Assembly (NCBI GenBank): GCA_030045175.1
Contig: JASIBM010000034.1
Span: forward strand, 1 to 10,024
Length of the DNA stretch: 10,024 bases
From: Streptosporangiaceae bacterium
Lineage (GTDB): Bacteria > Actinomycetota > Actinomycetes > Streptosporangiales > Streptosporangiaceae
Direction: 5' to 3'
In this document: piece after piece, positions 1 to 6,721 of the stretch
Position numbering within the stretch: the stretch's first letter is position 1
Layout of the letters: every line of letters begins with the position of its first letter
The notes under the pieces: model-generated
Told to the model about the DNA's origin: nothing
The model's database searches: none
Seen by the model: the letters and a program-made list of their open reading frames with translations, nothing else
Translations under genes and position numbers: made by a program

Positions 1-285
1 TACCCACCGGACGGCTCCGGTCACCAGCCCGGCCACGAGTACCCCCGAAGCGGCGTCATTCACCAGGACATGGGCCTCGACCTGCTGCTGCGCCAGCGCC
101 GCCACGATCTCGGCAGGGCTCCCGGGCCGGCTCGGGCTAGCAGGCACGACCCGCGGCTGGCCATGGCTTGCGGCGAGCTTCTGCGCGCCCCGCCGGACAG
201 GGCAAAGCACGCATTCCCGGCACCGACTCCGCGATTGCCGGCCTGGCGCGGTCCTCGGCGGGCCTTGGCCCGTCCCATGGGTCAC
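1..285 (-). CDS. Partial unknown protein with CxxCxxC cluster (C-terminus beyond left edge)
   Basis: This leftward reading frame stays open from a GTG at 283-285 to the left edge (95 codons seen). An in-frame TGA lies four codons upstream of the GTG. The codons have mostly G/C third positions, and the last 40 read like a normal protein (an alanine-rich helix, then VLVAGLVTGAV, a hydrophobic stretch). Residues 22-28 form C-x2-C-x2-C (CRECVLC, followed by PVRRGA). I associate such a short cysteine cluster, then a Pro-rich linker and helix, with small uncharacterised actinobacterial proteins, but I cannot name the family. No Shine-Dalgarno is visible before the GTG, so the start is uncertain. 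The overlapping frames in both directions lack coding character. It is divergent from the FolP2-type gene. Confidence 0.45.
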   Translation of the reverse strand, partial: MTHGTGQGPPRTAPGRQSRSRCRECVLCPVRRGAQKLAASHGQPRVVPASPSRPGSPAEIVAALAQQQVEAHVLVNDAASGVLVAGLVTGAVRWV

Positions 286-544
286 GTGGTTATCTCACGT
301 CACAGACCATGATCGTTCTGACTGGATAAATGGCGAATTGGTCCGGTCCAGCCGGGTGGATGGCACATTGACCAGGTCGGCGGCGGCGCGCCGGCTGGCC
401 GCGGTGCGCCGACTGGCCGCAGTGCGACGGCACCGGTCACCAGCCCGGACGGCGGCGGCTGACTGCTTCGCGGGCGGCAGGTCGGCAGTGGTGCCGCAGC
501 TATGCTTGCGGGGAAGTGATCTTGGACTCGGTGAAAGAGGCGCT
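286..544. other. Divergent intergenic region upstream of folP2-like gene
   Basis: This 259-base gap lies between the leftward partial gene and the GTG start of the FolP2-type gene. The folP2 frame is open back to 338, but that N-terminal extension is low-complexity (repeated LAAVRR) and precedes the conserved fold, so I treat it as non-coding. It holds an AT-richer patch near 306-340, an 18-bp imperfect tandem repeat (392-427), a TATGCT hexamer at 501-506 that could be a -10 element without a clear -35, and the folP2 ribosome binding site at 533-540. No RNA gene or terminator hairpin was seen. Confidence 0.4.
392..427. repeat. 18-bp imperfect tandem repeat, two copies
   Basis: Two adjacent 18-base units, cggctggccgcggtgcgc and cgactggccgcagtgcga, differ at three positions. 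They lie 118 bases upstream of the folP2-like GTG start. They could be a direct-repeat binding site or simply a slippage duplication in GC-rich DNA. Nothing in the sequence decides between these. Confidence 0.5.
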
Positions 545-1441
545 GTGCTCGAGGCTAATTCCCCTGAGATCCTGAGCCCGCGCCGGGTGATCGGGCACCG
601 GACGTTCGACTTCGACCGCCAGGTCGCGGTGATGGCGATCATCAACCGCACGCCGGACTCCTTCTACGATCGCGGGCGGACGTTCGGGCTGGCTCAGGCC
701 ATCGATGCGGTCGATGAGGCGATGGCGGCGGGGGCCGACTGGCTGGACATAGGGGCCGTGCCCAATAAGGCGATCGCGCCCGAGGTGTCCCGGCGCGAGG
801 AGCTAGACCGGCTGCTGCCGCTCATCCAGGCCGCAAGGGACCGCACCGACGCCGTGATCTCGGCGGAGACCTACCACAGCGATGTCGCCAGGGAGGCGCT
901 CGCCGCCGGCGCGGACGTGATCAACGACGTCTCTGGCCTGCACGACCCGGCCCTCGCCGACGTGGTGGCCCAGGCCGGGGCGGGGCTGATCATCACGCAC
1001 AGGCTCGGTCACCCGAGGGTCCCCCGGCCGCAACCGCGATACCAAGACGTGGTCGCCGAGGTGGCGGCCTACCTGCGCGAACGCGTCGCGCTCGCGCTTG
1101 ACAGGGGCGTAGCGGCCGAGCGCATCATCATCGACCCAGCCCACGACCTGCACAAGGACACCTACCAGTCACTCGAGCTAACCCGCCGGCTCACGGAGAT
1201 CACCGCGATAGGCTACCCGGTCCTCGTCGCGGTCTCGAACAAGGACTTCATCGGACAGACCATTGACCGGCCGCTTGAGGGCCGGCTAGAGAGCACCGTT
1301 GCGACGATCGCGCTGTGCATCTGGCAGGGCGCGCGCATAGTGCGGGTGCACAACGTGCCAGAAGTGGTGCCCGCCGTTCAGATGGTCGAGGCCATCATGG
1401 GCTGGAGGCCACCGGCCGCTCCCCGCCCCAAACCATATTGA
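545..1441 (+). CDS. folP2: FolP2-type dihydropteroate synthase-family protein
   Basis: This 298-residue protein has the TIM-barrel layout of dihydropteroate synthase, which joins p-aminobenzoate to the pterin pyrophosphate in folate synthesis. Visible motifs are INRTPDSF (33-40, pterin/Mg loop with N34), GADWLDIG (63-70), SAETY (106-110, SVDT in classic enzymes), INDVSG (126-131), DPAHDLHK (198-204 region), SNKDFIG (231-237, K233) and RVHNV (267-271). The loop that normally reads GGESTRPG is replaced by AVPNKAIAP (71-79), and DPAHD/SNKDF match the mycobacterial FolP2 paralogue rather than FolP1. FolP2 of mycobacteria is reported to lack DHPS activity, so the true reaction is uncertain. The GTG at 545 is chosen because GAAAGAGG lies four bases upstream and the homologous region starts soon after. 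The next gene follows after 72 bases. Confidence 0.85.
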   Translation: MLEANSPEILSPRRVIGHRTFDFDRQVAVMAIINRTPDSFYDRGRTFGLAQAIDAVDEAMAAGADWLDIGAVPNKAIAPEVSRREELDRLLPLIQAARDRTDAVISAETYHSDVAREALAAGADVINDVSGLHDPALADVVAQAGAGLIITHRLGHPRVPRPQPRYQDVVAEVAAYLRERVALALDRGVAAERIIIDPAHDLHKDTYQSLELTRRLTEITAIGYPVLVAVSNKDFIGQTIDRPLEGRLESTVATIALCIWQGARIVRVHNVPEVVPAVQMVEAIMGWRPPAAPRPKPY

Positions 1442-1513
1442 GCTGGATTTTCGAGGCAGTTACCACTAAGGTCAGCGGGTCGATCAGGAGCCACCGACGT
1501 TTGCGAGGCCGCC

Positions 1514-2122
1514 ATGAAGATGCTCGCCACGGTCGGCCTCGCGATCTGCTGGGGCGCCTTCGCGCTCACCTGGCTGGCCGGCGCGCTATACAACCAGTCG
1601 CGCGCCCCGCAGGCCCAGACCCGAGCCGGGTTCGGATCGGCCTTCCTGTACGGCGCCGTCGTCATGGTCGTCGCGTCCCGCGTCGTGCCCCAGGCGGACT
1701 GGCAGCCTCTGATCGTGTACACGCACTGGGTCCGGCTGGTGGGCCTGGTGATCTTGCTGATAGCCACCGCGTTCACGCTCTGGGCCAGGTTCGCCCTCGG
1801 TGCGATGTGGAGCGCCGCGCCCACAGTCAAGCAAGAGCACAAGCTCCGCACCAGCGGGCCTTACGGCGTCACCAGGCATCCCATCTACACAGGGATACTC
1901 GCGATGCTGCTGGGTACCCTGCTGCTTGCCGCAGTCGGCCGGTGGATCTTGCTCCTCCCGGTCTTCGTCATCATCTTTGAGATCAAGCTGCACGTCGAGG
2001 AACGGCTCATGCTGGCCGAGTTCCCCGACGACTACCCCCGCTACCGCGAGCAGGTACCCCAGCTCATCCCCGGCCTGCGCCTGCTCAGCAGGCGCAGGCT
2101 CGCGCCGGATCAGCGTGGGTAA
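1514..2122 (+). CDS. ICMT/PEMT-like integral membrane methyltransferase family protein
   Basis: This 202-residue membrane protein has about five hydrophobic segments (roughly 4-24, 42-58, 72-92, 124-141 and 143-158). The C-terminal half carries the isoprenylcysteine carboxyl methyltransferase / phospholipid methyltransferase signature: LRTSGPYGVTRHPIYTG (111-127), then a membrane turn, EERLML..F (162-170) and DDYPRYREQVPQLIPG (172-187). In that family these regions bind S-adenosylmethionine and the headgroup. Bacterial members mostly have unknown small-molecule or lipid acceptors, so the substrate is not assigned. The ATG is preceded by GAGG five bases upstream. A TAAGGT hexamer at 1467-1472 could be a promoter -10, so it may be transcribed with folP2 or alone. 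Its last 13 bases overlap the end of the convergent DUF1707 gene. Confidence 0.8.
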   Translation: MKMLATVGLAICWGAFALTWLAGALYNQSRAPQAQTRAGFGSAFLYGAVVMVVASRVVPQADWQPLIVYTHWVRLVGLVILLIATAFTLWARFALGAMWSAAPTVKQEHKLRTSGPYGVTRHPIYTGILAMLLGTLLLAAVGRWILLLPVFVIIFEIKLHVEERLMLAEFPDDYPRYREQVPQLIPGLRLLSRRRLAPDQRG

Positions 2123-2607
2123 CGGTACCTGTCGTAGCCCCGCGATCCCGGCCAGCCCTGATGTTGGTCGTAACCATGGCTGTGCCAGTGCTGCCGCGCC
2201 AGCCGCCGCAGCCGGGACGTCACGACGATCGCGACCACGCAGCCGACCAGCCAGAACAGCAAGATGACCTTGAGCACGCCAATGAACAGCCACCCGGCGC
2301 CTGGCAGCACAAGCGCCGCGACCAGGGCCAGCAGCGCCAGCGGCAGGAGCCGGGGTCCACGCCGTACCACCAGGGGATACGGCGCCGCCAGCCGTGGTGC
2401 CTGCTGCCCCGCCGGCAGCAGCACCGCCGTGGCTCCGGGCAGGTCGGTGAGGACATGGCGCAGATCGCCGTAGGTCTTGGCGTTCAGCGTCGCCGTGAGG
2501 CGCTCGTCGAATTCCTCCCGCGTGAGCCTGCCCTCGGCGAAGTGCTCGCGCAGCTGGGCCGCGACGCGATCCCGGTCGGCGTCTGAGGCGCGAATTCTCT
2601 CGTCCAT
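2110..2607 (-). CDS. DUF1707 (SHOCT-like) domain membrane protein
   Basis: This 165-residue protein opens with a clear DUF1707 domain (4-57). It begins RASDADRDRVAAQLREHFAE, continues with GRLTREEFDERL, and ends with AKTYGDLRHVLTDLP. Two hydrophobic segments follow (about 86-102 and 106-130), then a basic, His/Tyr-rich cytosolic tail. DUF1707 is a small N-terminal module common in actinobacterial membrane proteins; no biochemical role is established. The ATG sits eight bases after the PadR stop codon. Its G-rich ribosome binding site (2619-2624) lies inside the end of padR, so the two are co-transcribed and probably translationally coupled. A sensor or effector role downstream of the repressor is an inference from that linkage. 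The 3' end overlaps the convergent methyltransferase gene. Confidence 0.85.
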   Translation of the reverse strand: MDERIRASDADRDRVAAQLREHFAEGRLTREEFDERLTATLNAKTYGDLRHVLTDLPGATAVLLPAGQQAPRLAAPYPLVVRRGPRLLPLALLALVAALVLPGAGWLFIGVLKVILLFWLVGCVVAIVVTSRLRRLARQHWHSHGYDQHQGWPGSRGYDRYRYPR

Positions 2608-2615
2608 CGCCGTGC

Positions 2616-3332
2616 TTACCCCCCGTGTGACTCGTCTTGCTCGTCGTCCTCATCCTCATCCTCGGCGAGGATCTGATACAGCTTGCGCCTGGTCTGCTCG
2701 AGCAGCCGCTCAGCGGCCCGGATTTGCTCGGGCGTGCCCGCGTGGGCCATCTGCATGATCCCGCCGCCCAGCCTGGCGGCCTCGGCGAACAGGCCGGGAA
2801 GCTGCCATGCCTCCTGCTGCGCCGCCGATTCCCACGCGCCGCGCGCCATGTCCGGGTTCTGCTCCACGTACTCGCGGCCAGCCTCGGTCAGGCGGAACGA
2901 GCGCCGGCCACCGGACTCCTCGCCGGCGATCAGGCCCTCGTCAGCGAGCTGGGCAAGCGCCGGATATACCGCGCCGGGACTGGGCCGCCAGGCACCGCCG
3001 CTGCGCTCCTCTATCTCCGACATGATCTGGTACCCCGTTCGCGGGCCTTCACGCAGCAACGCCAGGATCGCCGCGCGCACATCGCCACGCCCGGCTTTGT
3101 GCGCTCGCGACGGACCAGGCGGCTGGCCTGGCCACCAGCCACCCCATGGCCCGCCGAAGCCGCCGCCCCAGTGCCCGGGCCCTTTCGGCCCCGGAAAGCC
3201 TCGCTCCCACCGAGTGCCACGGCCGGCCCCACCTGACTTGCGCCTGGCGTGCCCGAAGATCTCGTCGGCGCAGCTGAGCAGGTCGAACAGGGCGGGATCG
3301 AACTCACCGGCCTGCCACCTTGGCATCGCCAT
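2616..3332 (-). CDS. PadR-family transcriptional regulator with Gly/Trp-rich linker
   Basis: This 238-residue protein has a PadR winged-helix domain (about 82-155). It includes GDVRAAILALL, GPRTGYQIMSEI, PSPGAVYPALAQLADEGLI and RRSFRLTEAGREY, which correspond to helix 1, helix 2, the recognition helix and the wing. A leader of about 80 residues contains a low-complexity Gly/Pro/Trp linker (GHWGGGFGGPWGGWWPGQ). A C-terminal helical dimerisation segment (about 180-222) ends in an acidic tail (EDEDEDDEQDE). PadR proteins are dimeric repressors released by ligands. The start ATG at 3332 has GGAGG six bases upstream; a second in-frame ATG lies two codons later. It is followed at once by the DUF1707 gene and preceded by an operator-like region, suggesting autorepression. 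The inducing ligand is unknown. Confidence 0.9.
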   Translation of the reverse strand: MAMPRWQAGEFDPALFDLLSCADEIFGHARRKSGGAGRGTRWERGFPGPKGPGHWGGGFGGPWGGWWPGQPPGPSRAHKAGRGDVRAAILALLREGPRTGYQIMSEIEERSGGAWRPSPGAVYPALAQLADEGLIAGEESGGRRSFRLTEAGREYVEQNPDMARGAWESAAQQEAWQLPGLFAEAARLGGGIMQMAHAGTPEQIRAAERLLEQTRRKLYQILAEDEDEDDEQDESHGG

Positions 3333-3350
3333 CTCGCGCCTCCACCTTCC

Positions 3351-3421
3351 CGCGATACGATCATGCTCGCGATACGATCACGATATATCGACAGCCTACG
3401 TCCACGGTATCCCGATTACAA
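3351..3421 (-). promoter_or_regulatory. Putative padR promoter and PadR operator sites
   Basis: Reading leftward, TTGTAA (3416-3421) and TAGGCT (3393-3398) are separated by exactly 17 bases and fit an actinobacterial -35/-10 pair. Start of transcription would fall near 3386, inside the perfect 10-bp palindrome cgatatatcg (3381-3390). Just downstream, the 13-mer cgcgatacgatca occurs twice (3351-3363 and 3368-3380, period 17). The core cgata appears at 3353, 3370 and 3381. PadR regulators often bind AT-rich palindromes of this ATATCG type over their own promoter. The placement between promoter and ribosome binding site suggests autorepression. The binding itself is inferred. Confidence 0.6.
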
Positions 3422-3427
3422 GATATA

Positions 3428-3475
3428 ACTCGATCTAGCTAGCCGCGGGCCACTCGATCTAGCTAGCCGCGGGCC
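3428..3475. repeat. Perfect 24-bp tandem duplication spanning the GCS2 stop codon
   Basis: Bases 3428-3451 and 3452-3475 are identical 24-mers; the match extends one base further. On the leftward strand the unit encodes WPAAS-stop followed by two codons. The real end of the GCS2 gene (TAG at 3459-3461) is therefore followed 24 bases later by an in-frame copy of the same five codons and TAG (3435-3437). Each copy contains the palindrome ctagctag. The unit length is a multiple of three, so read-through would add only seven residues. A slippage duplication is the simplest explanation. Confidence 0.9.
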
Positions 3476-4940
3476 ATGAGTGGACCGGCTGGTTGGCGCG
3501 CATGTGCTCGATGTAACGCTCGGTCATCAGCCGGAGCGCCTCGGTCCGGCCCGCGCTGGTGCGCCGCGTGAGCTCGGCGACCGTCGCTATCTGCCAGGCC
3601 GCGCCGGTCCTTCCGGTCAGGCAGCGCTGCTCGATGATGCCAAGCAGCCGGTCCACGTGAGCCGGGTTCAGGTTCCAGCGAGAGAGCCCCTCGCGGGCCA
3701 GGGGCAGCAGGCGGCGCAGCACTAGCTCGCTGGCCGGCACCTCGCCGACGCCAGGCCAGTAGAGCCGGGCATCAAGCCCGTGACGGGCCGCCGCGTACAG
3801 GTTCTCGGCGGCGGCCGCGAACGACATCCGCGTCCACACCGGCCGGTCCGCCTCGGCCAGGAAACGCACGAGCCCGAAGTAAAAGGCCGCGTTCGCCATG
3901 ATGTCGACGACCGACGGGCCGGCCGGCAGCACCCGGTTCTCCACCCGGATGTGCGGCGTGCCATCCACCTTGGAGTAGACCGGCCGATTCCAGCGGTGAA
4001 TGGTCCCGTTATGCAGGATCATCTCGCCAAGCTCGGGACAGGCTCCGCTCTGGAATACCGCAAGCGGCTCCTCATCTTCACAGATCGGCAGCAGCGCAGG
4101 GAAATAACGCAAGTTCTCCTCGAACAGGTCGAACACCGAGGTGATCCACCTTTCGCCGAACCACACCCTGGGCCGCACCCCTTGCTCCTTGAGCTCGGCC
4201 GACCGGGCGTCGGTGGCCTGCTCGAACAGCGTGATCCTGGTCTCGTGCCAGAGCTGGCTGCCGAATAGGTACGGCGAGTTGGCCGCCAGCGCCACCTGCG
4301 CGCCTGCGATCGCCTGAGAGGCGTTCCAGTAGCTCGCGAACTCCGCGGGGCCAACCTGGAGGTGAAGCTGCACGCTCGTGCACGCGGCTTCTGGGGCGAC
4401 GCTGTCCGCGTAGACCAGGAGCTCCTCGGCGCCGCTGATGGCGATGCGGAAGTCCTCACCGCGCGCGGCTAAGATCTCGTCGTTCAGGGCACGGTAGCGC
4501 GCCTTCGCCGACATGGCCTGCGCGACCACGTCCCTCGCGCTCAGGGTCGGCAAGATGCCCACCGTGACGAGGCGACTGCCGGTATCGCGGGCCTTGGCGT
4601 CCGCGGCGTCGACGCTGGCGCGGATATCGGCCTCAAGGTCCTCAAGAGCCTCGCTGTCGAGCCGCCTGGGCGGCACGTTGAACTCGAGGTTGAACCGTCC
4701 GAGCTCGGCCACCCACGCCGGATCGCCGATCGCGTCGAGCACCTCGGCGTTGCGCATGGCTGGCGCACCGGCGGAATCGACCAGGTTCAGCTCGATCTCC
4801 AGGCCGACCTGCGAAAGGCTGGCGGCGAAATCTCGCTCGCGCAACATCATCGCGAAGACGTCTAGCGAGCGTCGTAACTTTCTCCGGTACCTCCTCCTGT
4901 CCTCACCGCTGAAAGTGGTCGCCTGAATATCACGACCCAT
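3459..4940 (-). CDS. GCS2-family carboxylate-amine ligase (glutamate-cysteine ligase-like)
   Basis: This 493-residue protein belongs to the GCS2 family (YbdK, EgtA and plant/cyanobacterial-type gamma-glutamylcysteine ligases). These enzymes use ATP to activate a carboxylate, usually the glutamate gamma-carboxyl, and couple it to an amine. Visible motifs are QVGLEIEL (44-51, metal-binding E48/E50), FNLEFN (83-88, E86), CTSVQLHLQV (187-196, H193), ANSPYLFG (220-227), HETRI (232-236), HNGTIHRWNRP (310-320) and PHIRVENRVLPAGPSVVD (329-346, R332/E334/R336). It is longer than EgtA or YbdK, with an N-terminal helix of about 40 residues and a helical C-terminus. The ATG has GAGGA five bases upstream. 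It is divergent from two hydrolases and an ATP-grasp ligase, which argues for a dedicated conjugate rather than glutathione, not generally made by actinomycetes. The acceptor amine is unknown. A 24-bp repeat duplicates its stop region. Confidence 0.85.
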   Translation of the reverse strand: MGRDIQATTFSGEDRRRYRRKLRRSLDVFAMMLRERDFAASLSQVGLEIELNLVDSAGAPAMRNAEVLDAIGDPAWVAELGRFNLEFNVPPRRLDSEALEDLEADIRASVDAADAKARDTGSRLVTVGILPTLSARDVVAQAMSAKARYRALNDEILAARGEDFRIAISGAEELLVYADSVAPEAACTSVQLHLQVGPAEFASYWNASQAIAGAQVALAANSPYLFGSQLWHETRITLFEQATDARSAELKEQGVRPRVWFGERWITSVFDLFEENLRYFPALLPICEDEEPLAVFQSGACPELGEMILHNGTIHRWNRPVYSKVDGTPHIRVENRVLPAGPSVVDIMANAAFYFGLVRFLAEADRPVWTRMSFAAAAENLYAAARHGLDARLYWPGVGEVPASELVLRRLLPLAREGLSRWNLNPAHVDRLLGIIEQRCLTGRTGAAWQIATVAELTRRTSAGRTEALRLMTERYIEHMRANQPVHSWPAAS

Positions 4941-5170
4941 TTAAATCCTCACTCCACCAGCCGGGGAGACGCATCCCCTTCCTGCCGCTTGCATAAACAT
5001 TCGCACGTCCCCGGCACGAACGCCAGAGCCTGGCACCATTGTTATTTCTGAGGCTGGACTGGCGGGCGGCGCGGGTGCCTTCGCCAGCCAGTCACTCAGG
5101 TCGCCCCTGCCGCGGGCTCCTCGGCGAGGCGGTGCCGCCACCACCCTGACGCCAGCCCTACTATGTGCCA
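4941..5170. promoter_or_regulatory. Divergent promoter region between GCS2 and hydrolase genes
   Basis: This 230-base gap should hold the promoters of both arms of the ligase/hydrolase cassette. It shows two AT-richer islands (about 4990-5003 and 5036-5051). A short perfect hairpin, gggga-gacgca-tcccc (4963-4978), lies in the presumed GCS2 leader, 12 bases upstream of its ribosome binding site. A second inverted pair is gactggc (5057-5063) / gccagtc (5087-5093), and a 5-bp hairpin is gccag-agc-ctggc (5022-5034). I could not find a convincing -35/-10 pair for GCS2. No small ORF here has convincing coding character. Confidence 0.4.
5159..5164 (+). promoter_or_regulatory. Possible -10 element for leaderless hydrolase mRNA
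   Basis: TACTAT occupies positions -12 to -7 relative to the ATG at 5171, the exact geometry of a leaderless actinobacterial promoter. No Shine-Dalgarno precedes this start. No good -35 hexamer is seen 16-19 bases upstream, so the call is tentative. Confidence 0.35.
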
Positions 5171-5935
5171 ATGGTGCCGGTAAAGGCTGTCGCGTCCTGG
5201 CTCACGGCCCCGGCACCACCAGGCACCAGCAGCGCGCTCGACCTGCCCGCTCCCCCGCTCGACCAGCCGGTCCGCGTCAGCACCTGGTCACCGGCCGATG
5301 CGCCCGATGACGAGCCGCTCCCGCTCCTGCTGGTGCATGACGGGCCTGAGTATGACACGCTGGCGAGCCTGACCCGTTATATATCCGCCGGACTAGCCGG
5401 AGCGTGGCTGCCCCGGCTGCGCGTGGCACTGCTCGATCCCGGCCCGCGCGACCTGTGGTACTCCGCCAACCCGAGCTACGCCCGCGCGCTGCGCTCGCGC
5501 GTGCTGCCCGCGCTCACGAGCAGGCTGGCGACGAGCAAGCGAGTCGGGATGGGCGCTAGCCTCGGCGCGCTGGCCATGCTGCACGTCCACTGCAGGTACC
5601 CAGATGCGCTCGACGCGCTGTTCCTTCAGTCCGGGAGCTTCTTTTGCCCGCGCCTTGACTACCAGGAGCGGCGATTCGCGCACTACCGCCGGATCGTCAG
5701 GTTCGTCGCCAGCGTGCACGACGGCCTCGGCCTGCCAGGACGACCCGTGCCGACGGTGCTCACCTGCGGCTCGGGCGAGGAGAACCTGGCGAACAACAGG
5801 CAGCTGGCGACGGCGCTGCGGACGGCGGGATACGAGGCCACGCTGCACGAGGTCGCCGGCGGGCACGACTACCCGGCCTGGCGCGACGCCCTCGACCCGT
5901 ACCTGACCCGGCTGCTTGGGCGGATGGGCTCGTGA
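5171..5935 (+). CDS. Alpha/beta-hydrolase, esterase D/enterochelin-esterase-like
   Basis: This 254-residue protein has the fold of the putative esterase family (enterochelin esterase Fes, esterase D, mycolyl transferases). The strand motif VHDGPEYD is at 55-62. The nucleophile elbow is G-A-S-L-G with S130, an acidic residue lies in CGSGEEN (E203/E204), and the catalytic His is in GGHDYPAW (H232). No signal peptide is visible, so it is probably cytosolic. It likely hydrolyses an ester, amide or thioester, or transfers an acyl group; the substrate cannot be read. The ATG at 5171 is preferred over the in-frame GTG at 5165 because neither has a Shine-Dalgarno and TACTAT lies at the leaderless -10 distance. 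The stop overlaps the next gene by four bases (GTGA), so the two are translationally coupled. Confidence 0.8.
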   Translation: MVPVKAVASWLTAPAPPGTSSALDLPAPPLDQPVRVSTWSPADAPDDEPLPLLLVHDGPEYDTLASLTRYISAGLAGAWLPRLRVALLDPGPRDLWYSANPSYARALRSRVLPALTSRLATSKRVGMGASLGALAMLHVHCRYPDALDALFLQSGSFFCPRLDYQERRFAHYRRIVRFVASVHDGLGLPGRPVPTVLTCGSGEENLANNRQLATALRTAGYEATLHEVAGGHDYPAWRDALDPYLTRLLGRMGS

Positions 5936-6684
5936 ACAGCGATGCCACCGAGCTCTGGTCGGACGCCATCGGCGCGGCCGGCACCGTGATCGGCTACAGC
6001 GCGGCGGGCGGCGGGGGCCGCGCGGTCCTGGTATTCCCGTCCGAGCAGGGCCGGGCATGGGATTTCGGGAACAACGGGATGATCGCCGCGGTCGCCAGCT
6101 TGATCGACTCGGGTCGCCTGCGGGTCTACTGCGTCGACAGCTACGACGCGCAGTCGTGGTCCAACTCTGGCTTGCCGCTGGAAGAACGAGCCCGCAGGCA
6201 CGGCCAGTACGAGTCGTGGATCATCGACCAGGTGGTGCCCTGGATCGCCGGGCACCAGGGTCACCCGTCTGAGCTCGTGACGCTCGGATGCAGCCTCGGC
6301 GCGTTCCACGCCGCGAACTTCGCGCTCAGGCGAGCCGACCTCTTCCCGCTGGCGATGTGCTTCTCAGGCAACTACGACCCCGCGTCCTGGGATGGCTGGG
6401 GCGAGCGCGGCGACGCGGCGTACTTCAACAACCCGCTTGACTACGTCGGTCATCTGCACGGCGACCACCTTGACTGGCTGCGCGGCCGGGTGAGCCTGCT
6501 GCTGGTGTGCGGCCAGGGGCCATGGGAGGACAGCACGGGGGCGCTGCCGAGCACCAGGCGGCTCGCCGCGCTGCTCGCGGAGAAGGGCATCAGGCACGAG
6601 CTTGACCTGTGGGGCCACGACGTGGCGCACGACTGGTCGTCCTGGCGTGCCCAGCTAGCCCATCACATGCCCAGATTCTGCTGA
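5932..6684 (+). CDS. Second esterase-family alpha/beta-hydrolase (COG4947-like)
   Basis: This 250-residue protein belongs to the same hydrolase superfamily as its upstream neighbour but to a different subfamily. It shows VLVFPSEQGRAWDFGNNGM (32-50), VYCVDSYDAQSW (65-76), the nucleophile elbow G-C-S-L-G (S121), FSGNYD (144-149), an acidic pair in GPWED (D200) and the His motif GHDVAHDW (H233, with H229 as the alternative). It begins with a GTG that overlaps the preceding TGA by four bases. It has no signal peptide or membrane segment. The two hydrolases have little shared sequence beyond the catalytic framework, so this is not a recent duplication. It is 37 bases ahead of the ATP-grasp gene and almost certainly in its operon. 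Substrate unknown. Confidence 0.8.
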   Translation: MNSDATELWSDAIGAAGTVIGYSAAGGGGRAVLVFPSEQGRAWDFGNNGMIAAVASLIDSGRLRVYCVDSYDAQSWSNSGLPLEERARRHGQYESWIIDQVVPWIAGHQGHPSELVTLGCSLGAFHAANFALRRADLFPLAMCFSGNYDPASWDGWGERGDAAYFNNPLDYVGHLHGDHLDWLRGRVSLLLVCGQGPWEDSTGALPSTRRLAALLAEKGIRHELDLWGHDVAHDWSSWRAQLAHHMPRFC

Positions 6685-6721
6685 GCTGAGGTCACGTTCG
6701 CGACCGCGACGAGGAGCCGCC

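Noticed and set aside
17..448. 16-base exact repeat ccggtcaccagcccgg at 17-32 and 433-448
   Set aside because: Two isolated copies of a GC-rich 16-mer, one inside a probable coding region. No flanking structure suggests mobility or a binding array.
338..544. N-terminal extension of the folP2-like protein from an upstream start
   Set aside because: The stretch is low-complexity (Arg/Ala repeats), lacks DHPS homology and a ribosome binding site, while the GTG at 545 has a good one and the conserved fold begins soon after.
1586..2659. Long leftward frame antisense to the methyltransferase and through DUF1707/PadR ends
   Set aside because: Its translation is Arg/Gly/Ala-rich with no recognisable motif, while the genes in the other frames carry clear family signatures. 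It is a GC-rich shadow frame.
3459..4940. EgtA (ergothioneine pathway) assignment for the GCS2 gene
   Set aside because: No egtB, egtC, egtD or egtE gene is adjacent, the protein is longer than typical EgtA, and the motif wording differs (VGLEIEL). Family-level call only.
5171..6684. The two hydrolases as a recent tandem duplication or a split single gene
   Set aside because: Each has its own nucleophile elbow and catalytic His, similar full length and dissimilar sequence, so they are two complete genes of different subfamilies.
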